A stretch of DNA of 64,000 nt from Ecdyonurus torrentis. Its lineage: Eukaryota > Arthropoda > Insecta > Ephemeroptera > Heptageniidae. Shown one piece after another: positions 59,201 to 64,000 of the stretch. The notes beneath the pieces are model-generated. The model did no database searches, was not told where the DNA came from, and saw only the letters and a list, made by a program, of their open reading frames with translations. Each line of letters starts with the position of its first letter. The stretch's first letter is position 1. The position numbers and the translations under genes are program-made. The stretch is taken from NCBI GenBank assembly GCA_949318235.1, contig OX439135.1, positions 17,934,296 through 17,998,295 of the forward strand, in the 5' to 3' direction.

Positions 59201-62200
59201 AAAACGGATACTTTGCTTGTCAAAATTTACGTCGTCAAGGCTGGTTTACGAGCTAGCAGGGGAGGAGTTATTTGTAACGGAACTACAAGTGAAATTTAAA
59301 TTGTTAAAAACAGATAATTACATTAAATTTGTTAAGGATAGACTAAGTAAAACTGAAGATATCAGCCTGGCCTTCTATAATACCCCTGCATTTAATATTA
59401 ATAATATTAATGGGTGGAAAGGCCCAAACTGTACAGACAGGCATGTTTTTACCCGTTATGCGGTGCATGGTTTCCACCATGTAATCTGTCAAATTAAAGA
59501 ATATCACGAGTGTAATGATAAATGTGTATGTGTATTATGTAGTGGCCTATGTACCAGGTACCACTTACTTCACTGTCCATCTCGGACCCTATCATTAAGT
59601 CAATATGCAAAAATGTAGACCTATATAAATATGTATATAAATATGTATAAGTACACCTTGGTGTTTAATAAATAAATAATAATATAATTTTATATTTCCC
59701 GGGATTTTAGAGCGGCCATCTTGTCTACATTTTGCGAATTTCGTTCTTCAGAAACTTTTACTTTAAAGTTTGTGTATAGATGGCGTTACTTGTTTTCGCC
59801 ATCTAGCGTGAATCTTGTTAACTATTTTTTGATTTACTGATCCTAGCACTCCCAGCAGTGGACTGAACTATCATTCCAATATTATAATTTATAATCATTG
59901 TTTCTCGTTTGATTATGACATTAATATGGAAAACTAGGTTTATAATTTATGCATACTCATTATATTATCAATGATGCGAGCAACATGCATATTGCATACA
60001 CTTCTTGTTAAGGGTTGTATCACAGTAAATTATACAGTAGTCCATCTCCTATAGCGGGAATGTCAGATCGAATGCGCGCCATAATTCCGACTGGGTGAAG
60101 TTGTCAGAACTACACGTAACATTACTTCAAATTACGGCTTCTAGTTCTGTCACCTTCACCCAGTCGGAATTATGCGCGCATTCGATCTGACATTCCCGCT
60201 ATAGGAGATGGACTACTGTACAATCTACTGTGGGGTTGTATATAGATGGCTTGTATCTCAAAATCTAAAAAGAAAACTTCGAAATTTTATGATGCCATTT
60301 GAAAGTTAATTGTAACAGCTACCTATGATAAAATTTTCAGAACCCGTAACCATCAGATAAGAGAGAAATTAATTATTGAAATTAACATGAGCTCTTATGG
60401 GACTAAAACTTCAAAAAATCATAATTCAAAATCTAGCATGGTGACCCCCCAAAATTTTTACATTTTTGAAGATACCTAATCCTAATGTATCACTGTACAA
60501 AATTTCAGATTGTTCTGTCTTTACAACTTTTTAGTCAAATCCCGCAATAGCTGATTTCCCGCGTTAATTGGGCCGTCGTACTCTACATACAAAAAAGATC
60601 CAAAAACTACCATAACTTTTTGTCCCAGTATTAAAATGGCAAAAATAAAAGCTACAAATAATAATAATCTATTACCTTTCAGTAATGTGAGTGCAAAATA
60701 ACCTTTGGACTACCAAGTCTTAAATTTTTTAGTGTGTTGTGCCCTTATTTTTTTTACCTAAACTTAATAATACACGTTTTTAGAGTTTAAAAGTATGCAA
60801 TAATATTTTTCTGGGGGAGGGGGGGGGGGGGGGGAGGAGGGTACTGGCTTTTGCTTGAAGAAACTTTAGTCAGCAGAATTGAAGAAAATTGCAGGTGGAA
60901 AATTGTAATGATGCCTGAGGTACTTAAAAAAATTAGGCCTGTTAATATCATAATCTGACAGCGTTTTCCTCCCCCTTAATTGTCTACCTTGATCTTCCCT
61001 TCAGCCAATTCATCCCTCACATGCCGCCTGCTCTCCACCAATCCGACTGCCCCAGGCCTTTTTTTTATTACCCTTACAACTTACAACAGTTTCTGCGGCC
61101 TGTGATAAAAACTGAGAAACGAGCCGCTACCACTTTTTTCCTAACTGTTGCCTATAGGGGGAGTATATAGCGATGCTCTATCCTTAATATATAGATACAT
61201 AGATTTTGAATAAATAATATTAAATTAAAAACTAATTTCATTTTCTCATTATTTCTGTTCCAGTCCTCCAATAAGACCGAGACACCAACAGTAAGCCCAA
61301 CAACAACACCTCAAATCAGCATGCAATTACAACCAAATAATGACAATTTAAGTACGGAAAGTACTTCACAACCAAATTCAAATGATAAAATCAAATATTC
61401 TCCAAAGAATACAACAATTGTTGAGAAATGTGTACATAAATCTGATACACAAAATATATCTGAAAGTCTAAACATCTGCGCTTTATCAAAATTAGAAGAT
61501 TTCCAGTTTTCTTCAGATGCTATAAATATGAATGATAATAGATCAGAAACTGATTGTTTTGAATATAAGAAATCTTCTAATATTATTAAAGTGAATGCAG
61601 AAAATAATACAGATACTGAAACTAATCCTGAAACTGAAAAACTAAAAGATCCAAATTCAAATAAAAATATCAAAGATGGACAAAAAGAAGACTCAATTGA
61701 AAAGTTGACTGAGTCAAATAAAGAATTACTTAAAAAACAATCTAAGTATTCTGTCGGCTTAGCAGAAAAATTGAAGAAAACTTGTGAAAGTAAAACTCGA
61801 TATGGATCAACTGTTAATGTATCAATCGTAAATAAACTTAATGGACCAAAATATGTACTGAAAATCAAATCAGATACTAAAGTAGATGAAACATCTTATA
61901 TTGATCAATTAGGACTTAATCACTTACCATTGACTATTAATAGACTGACAAAATCAAAAGTCACACGTCAAGATAGTTGTGAGACTGATGGATCATCGGA
62001 CAGCAAGAGTGGACATACCAGTTCTAGTGAAGGTGGAGAGGAGACGAAACAAGAGCAGGTAATTATTAAAATAGAGTTTCAGAACTGACAAATTGCAAAA
62101 TTAAAGTACTTATCTTATACAGTCAACGATTATATTTTTAATAGGGTGGTTTCATTCATGTTAAAGTCAACGCTATAAGTGAGTACTAAATAACATGGGC

Positions 62201-64000
62201 CAGTATAGGAAAATTACACATTTTGCGAGTTTAAAAATACTTAAGCAATTTTTTTTTGAGAGAATTGATGCCATTAATAACATTAATTGGTCTCAAAACC
62301 CAACTGCAGTGCCGGTAGCAGTGATCATAATATATTTCGATTTATGAAATCCATCCGCACAACATTTTCATACTAGTTTTTGCCTATTTCTGATGTAATA
62401 AACAGAAATATTCACACAAATTACATACTTTACAGTTTTTTCATGCTCTCTTGTAGGGCCATATTTACATTCTGTTAAAAATTATCAGTTTTGTAGATCC
62501 CATTTTGTGTCTAATGATTAAGAATAACATGGTATATTTCATGCCTTAAAGCCCCTGTCAATTTTTTTTTAATCATTTAGAATATTTAGAATACTAGATT
62601 GATAATTACCATACCTTATTATCCATGAATTAGACACCATGCAGCCTGTTGATTTTGTATTTATTTTCATTTTGACGGTTATTTCACGTAACTGACGTCA
62701 CAAATGTACCGCCGCCAATCACAGTCACCGCTCTGGTCACATGATAAATTTAAGCCCCCCCCCCCCCTCAAGTTCTTTACCCCTATCACGGTCCCATTTG
62801 GTACATTGTGACGTCAGATACGTGAAATAACAGCTAAAATGAAAATAAATATAAAATCAACGTGGTGGTGTCTAATTCATGGATAATAAGATATGGTAAT
62901 TAAAAATAATTATCAATCTAGTATTTTAAATGATAAAAAAGTAAGTTGACAAGGGCTTTAAAGAATTTTTTATTGCCTCCATTTTATATTTTCTAAAATT
63001 ATGTTTATATTATTCCTACAAACTGTTTCAGGCAACCACACCAGTAAGTGCACAAAAAATTGAATACACCACGAGAAAGAAAATATCTCCAAACTCAAAA
63101 CAATCAAGCCCAGAAATAAAACCAAATAATAACAAACAACTAATTGAAAATTATATCAATTCACTCTATAAAGGTAAACGTAAAATTGACGACATCAATT
63201 ATAAAATCACAGTAATTGTAATTGATCAAAAAAATAATACGCTACCTCATAGAAAATTGTATCGAGTAAATGATGAACTTGCATTTATGATCATGAAACA
63301 AGAATATTTAGGACTCGGAACTAATGTACAGTCAGTTAAAAATGAAAATAGTTACACCAAATTTCCAGTAGTAGTTGCTGAACAACATTTAAAGGCATTA
63401 AAAAGACTTACAAAATATAAAAGTATCAAAATGCCATCTGCTCCTGTGGAATCAGGAACTACTAAAGTGCCTAATTCCATAGATACTTTGCAAAGAAATC
63501 TCTTCAATTCTTTAGAAATTGCAGCTCAAAAACAATTAAATAAATCTCTTAAATTATCAGGAAAAAAATATACAAATATAAGAAAAGTAAAACATCATAC
63601 TTTTAACGTTTCAGCTTTAAGAAATGATTACAAATCAACGTCTAAGAATAGCGTAACAAAAGTTTTAAAGAGAGATTTAAAACTTTTAGTACCTAGACGT
63701 GTAGTATATGTTAAATTGTTAGCAAATGATCCTGCAATTGAATTGTACAATAATAAAATTAAAAAAATTGGTAAATTAAAACCAGGTTGTAAACCAAGTA
63801 AAAAACCTACCAATAAAATCATGCCTTTACATTTGACACGCAAAACTGCACTGAAATTAGGTATTGAACCTAGCAAAAATTTAGAACCACCCAGCAGTAG
63901 TAGAAAATCACCTTCTAAAAAAAGTGATGAAAGTCCTATAAAATTAGATCAATTTAATGAAGAAACTAATAGAGTCAACTCGTCTAAACAAGAATCGACT
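45702..64000 (+). CDS. THAP-domain protein, 3' end outside window
   Basis: Coding exons 45702-45793, 50410-50590, 54009-54596, 61264-62058 and 63032 to the window end give 875 residues with no stop. Residues 1-91 are a complete THAP zinc finger: C5, C10, C61, H64 (C2CH), P33, W42, F65 and AVPTIF (83-88). THAP domains bind DNA sequence-specifically and also occur in P-element-type transposases. Residues 92-100 (RGRKRKKRR) are a nuclear localisation signal. The remainder is Ser/Thr/Lys/Asn-rich, mostly disordered, with a more ordered-looking part around YKITVIVID..LYRVNDELAFMI in the last exon. No transposase domain is recognised. Joins after the first are all phase 0. The start has strong context (G at -3 and +4). 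Probably a transcription or chromatin regulator; not assignable to a named THAP. Confidence 0.82.
47486..47528. repeat. (AG)n microsatellite
   Basis: Pure AG run within the modular repeat. Confidence 0.95.
47646..47673. promoter_or_regulatory. Three TTACGTAA palindromes
   Basis: TTACGTAA at 47646, 47654 (directly abutting) and 47666. This is the optimal palindrome for PAR/E4BP4-type bZIP factors. A cluster in AT-rich repeat DNA may be chance. Confidence 0.3.
48953..49351. mobile_element. TTAA-flanked MITE, family G
   Basis: Ends TTAAGGGGGTAGGTGACCG and, as complement, TTAAGGCGGTGGGGGACCG. About 399 bp, non-coding. Its right TTAA is the left TTAA of the next element. Confidence 0.65.
49348..49712. 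mobile_element. TTAA-flanked MITE, family H
   Basis: Ends TTAAAGATACACTTAACCC and the near-complement AGGGTTTAGTGTGTCTTTAA. Internal GC-rich inverted segments (CCGCGAGATAAGC and GCTTATCTTGCGGG). About 365 bp. Confidence 0.68.
50098..50209. mobile_element. MITE family E, single full copy
   Basis: 112-bp palindromic element, ends TAATGCTGTTCGTAAACCC and its complement, the best-preserved member of the family. About 200 bp upstream of THAP exon 3. Confidence 0.75.
50410..50590 (+). CDS. THAP gene exon 3 (rest of THAP domain)
   Basis: Acceptor TTTTTGTTGTACAG, donor AAG|GTATAT. Encodes FPNDPELLKQWLLNMK, W52, C61-x2-H64, F65 and the AVPTIF box. Confidence 0.88.
50710..51787. mobile_element. Long foldback element U
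   Basis: Inverted arms of about 470 bp (50710-51180 and about 51320-51787) around a ~140-bp spacer. Paired positions sum to a constant 102497 at every point checked, so the arms have essentially no net indel. No ORF. Lies in the THAP intron after exon 3. Confidence 0.85.
51931..53011. mobile_element. Long foldback element V
   Basis: Arms 51931-52408 and 52534-53011 (478 bp each) pair at constant sum 104942 with only a few mismatches; the spacer is 125 bp. Weaker pairing extends outward to AATAAG on both sides. Element V shares an ordered set of motifs with element U (ATATCGAC tips, TTAATTAGT, CCCTTTGC..GCAAAAA, GATGAAAAT..AGTTT), so the two appear to be diverged relatives. Confidence 0.88.
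53188..53219. repeat. Poly(T) tract
   Basis: Pure T run of about 32 nt between elements V and S. Confidence 0.9.
53290..53576. mobile_element. Palindromic MITE with iterated subunits, family S
   Basis: Ends CGATCTTGTTGC and GCAACAAGATCG. Each arm holds three ~35-bp repeats of a CTCGTTTTTTGTCACGCG-like motif ending CAAAATG/CAATATG, in opposite orientation on the two sides. Confidence 0.7.
53642..53958. mobile_element. MITE family B, full copy next to THAP exon 4
   Basis: TTAAAGGCATAGACAACAT at left, TTTTCTATAACTTTAA at right, both with TTAA. Its right end lies 50 bp upstream of the exon 4 acceptor. Confidence 0.7.
54009..54596 (+). CDS. THAP gene exon 4
   Basis: Acceptor GTGTGTTACAG, donor AAG|GTATGT, 196 codons in phase 0. 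Starts with the basic RGRKRKKRR signal; then Ser/Thr/Pro-rich and a Lys-rich helical segment (LLEEIKEKRKLSAILKSLK). Confidence 0.85.
54748..54893. mobile_element. Palindromic MITE, family F
   Basis: AAAGGAACAACGGTTTTGAG and CAAAACAGTTGTTCCTTT ends; flanks GATTAGT and ATTAGTC extend the palindrome. Confidence 0.72.
55386..55918 (+). mobile_element. Nested element N with internal promoter
   Basis: Ends TAAAAATCGGCGATATATA and TATATATCGCCGATCCCTA, near-complements, with no clear target duplication. The interior (55530-55720) aligns with the minus strand of 56870-57080 in element O and includes a TATA box and initiator. Confidence 0.6.
55599..55636 (+). promoter_or_regulatory. TATA and initiator in element N
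   Basis: TATAAAA at 55599-55605 and TCAGTC at 55631-55636, spacing about 34 bp. TCAGT is the arthropod initiator consensus. The pair is conserved in element O, which supports function. Confidence 0.55.
56172..56330. mobile_element. Palindromic element R
   Basis: Arms of about 35 bp, GCCTCCGCGTCAAAAGCGAG and the near-complement CTTGCTTTTGACGCGGAGGC, with a second inner pair around CATCTACACTTTCC. Flanked by ATATCGAT-like sequence. Confidence 0.6.
56381..56530. mobile_element. Palindromic MITE, family F (diverged)
   Basis: AAGCAATTGTTTTGAAGCC and GGCTTCAAAACAATTGCT ends, with an internal CACTTACATCCGCTTCC block. Confidence 0.62.
56599..57556 (-). mobile_element. Long-inverted-repeat element O with internal promoter
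   Basis: Arms of about 300 bp (56599-56905 and 57265-57556) that are near-exact complements. Within them a TAGGGATGCAAATC..GATTTGCATCCCTA pair (56709, 57446) may mark a nested boundary. The unpaired centre is GC-rich and holds a minus-strand TATA and initiator homologous to element N. Confidence 0.72.
56963..57001 (-). promoter_or_regulatory. TATA and initiator in element O
   Basis: Minus strand TATAAAAA (57001-56994) and TCAGTC (56968-56963), spacing about 35 bp, matching element N. Downstream transcript reads into the right part of the minus-strand element with a CCTAGGTAAA-type donor at about 56900. Confidence 0.5.
58506..58628. mobile_element. Foldback hairpin element Q
   Basis: Arms TCTTCCGGATAGAAATGTC.. 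(58506-58549) and the complement ending CTATCCGGAAGA (58585-58628), loop about 35 nt. TATATCA flanks extend the symmetry. Directly upstream of the LINE fragment. Confidence 0.65.
58749..59618 (+). mobile_element. 5'-truncated LINE reverse-transcriptase ORF
   Basis: Open frame with the catalytic YADD at 58752-58763, preceded by unrelated hydrophobic sequence, so it is truncated just before the motif. After it come IEWANLNGLKINATKTKIV, FNYLGV and thumb-like helices, typical of non-LTR reverse transcriptases, and a C-terminal C-x2-C-x7-H-x3-C knuckle (CVLC..HLLHC). The frame is intact to TAG, about 288 residues. An AATAAATAAAT tail follows at 59669. The palm motifs before YADD are missing, so it is not expected to be active alone. 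In the THAP intron, sense orientation. Clade not assigned. Confidence 0.85.
60035..60218. mobile_element. Tc1/mariner-like MITE with TA duplication, element P
   Basis: CAGTAGTCCATCTCC and the exact complement, arms of about 70 bp, flanked by TA on both sides (60033-60034, 60219-60220). A CAGTAGTCC start with TA target fits pogo/mariner-type termini. Confidence 0.75.
60219..61263. other. THAP intron remainder, no gene seen
   Basis: Contains a G-rich tract (60815-60842) and a GC-richer patch (60960-61160) without an exon. Confidence 0.5.
61264..62058 (+). CDS. THAP gene exon 5
   Basis: Acceptor TTTCTGTTCCAG, donor GAGCAG|GTAATT, 265 codons in phase 0. Polar, Asn/Ser/Glu/Lys-rich, likely disordered; ends in a Ser-rich acidic patch (SSDSKSGHTSSSEGGEE). 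Confidence 0.82.
62142..62275 (+). mobile_element. MITE family A, left fragment
   Basis: TAGGGTGGTTTCATTCATG.. through AACATGGGCCAGTATAGGAA, then joins family B sequence at about 62276. Confidence 0.6.
62276..62550. mobile_element. MITE family B, left-truncated, fused to family A
   Basis: From AATTGGTCTCAAAACCCAACTG to CATGCCTTAA, matching the copy at 53642. Left terminus missing; right TTAA shared with the next element. Confidence 0.6.
62547..62961. mobile_element. TTAA-flanked palindromic MITE, family J
   Basis: Ends TTAAAGCCCCTGTCAA and TTGACAAGGGCTTTAA. Arms of about 190 bp, with TTATTTCACGTAACTGACGTC near the centre and a C-run at 62756-62767. In the last THAP intron. Confidence 0.75.
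63032..64000 (+). CDS. THAP gene exon 6, open to the window end
   Basis: Acceptor AAACTGTTTCAG at 63031; 323 codons with no stop. It has a hydrophobic-patterned segment (ITVIVIDQKNN.., LYRVNDELAFMIMKQEYLG) followed by very basic sequence (KLKPGCKPSKKPTNK). Family not recognised. Confidence 0.8.

Noticed and set aside
61311..61868. 185-codon minus-strand frame
   Set aside because: Antisense to THAP exon 5, where low GC keeps both strands open. The plus strand has splice sites and frame continuity.
63628..63876. 82-codon minus-strand frame
   Set aside because: Antisense shadow of THAP exon 6.

Overview
The window looks like AT-rich, repeat-laden arthropod nuclear DNA. Supporting signs are GT-AG introns, a single-domain CBM14 (peritrophin-type) secreted protein, TATA boxes close to start codons, arthropod-style TCAGTC initiators inside transposons, a tRNA-derived SINE, and a very heavy load of (AG/CT)n, (AT)n, (AATC)n and homopolymer tracts. 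The group (insect, crustacean, chelicerate) cannot be fixed from the sequence alone. Positions 7621-7820 are an assembly gap.

I assembled four gene models by hand from splice sites and reading-frame continuity. (1) About 12.35-12.73 kb, minus: a TATA-driven first coding exon of an unrecognised basic/polar protein. (2) 22078-25207, minus: a complete 4-exon gene for a 169-residue secreted protein with one CBM14 chitin-binding domain (CPAP1-like). (3) 31872-40892, minus: a complete 8-exon gene for a 917-residue secreted protein, made of a signal peptide, a long Asn/Tyr-rich low-complexity region with a convertase-like site, and a C-terminal C-type lectin domain with EPN and WSD motifs. (4) From about 43.2 kb to beyond 64000, plus: a THAP-domain gene, at least 875 residues to the window edge, divergent from gene 3. 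The splice phases add up exactly in the three multi-exon models: 510 nt, 2754 nt, and phase-0 joins throughout the THAP gene after its first intron.

Region by region: 1-12 kb is gene-poor with MITEs and the gap. 12-22 kb holds gene 1 and several MITE families. 22-25.2 kb is the CBM14 gene, with a SINE in intron 2 that is itself interrupted by a MITE. 25-31.8 kb is intergenic. 31.8-40.9 kb is the lectin gene. 40.9-43.1 kb is the divergent intergenic region. 43.2-64 kb is the THAP gene, whose introns carry most of the structured repeats: a modular repeat (about 46.6-48.6 kb), two adjoining TTAA elements, two tandem ~1.1 kb foldbacks, a hAT-like element with an exact 8-bp target duplication and another element inside it, long inverted-repeat elements with a shared internal promoter, and a 5'-truncated LINE reverse-transcriptase ORF.

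Functional reading (inference): genes 2 and 3 are neighbouring, same-strand, secreted chitin/glycan-binding proteins and may both act in cuticle or peritrophic matrix. The THAP gene is a nuclear, probably DNA-binding protein. The most unusual content is the dense, mutually nested foldback/MITE population, particularly the paired long foldbacks inside the THAP gene, which would be transcribed as ~0.5 kb duplex RNA.
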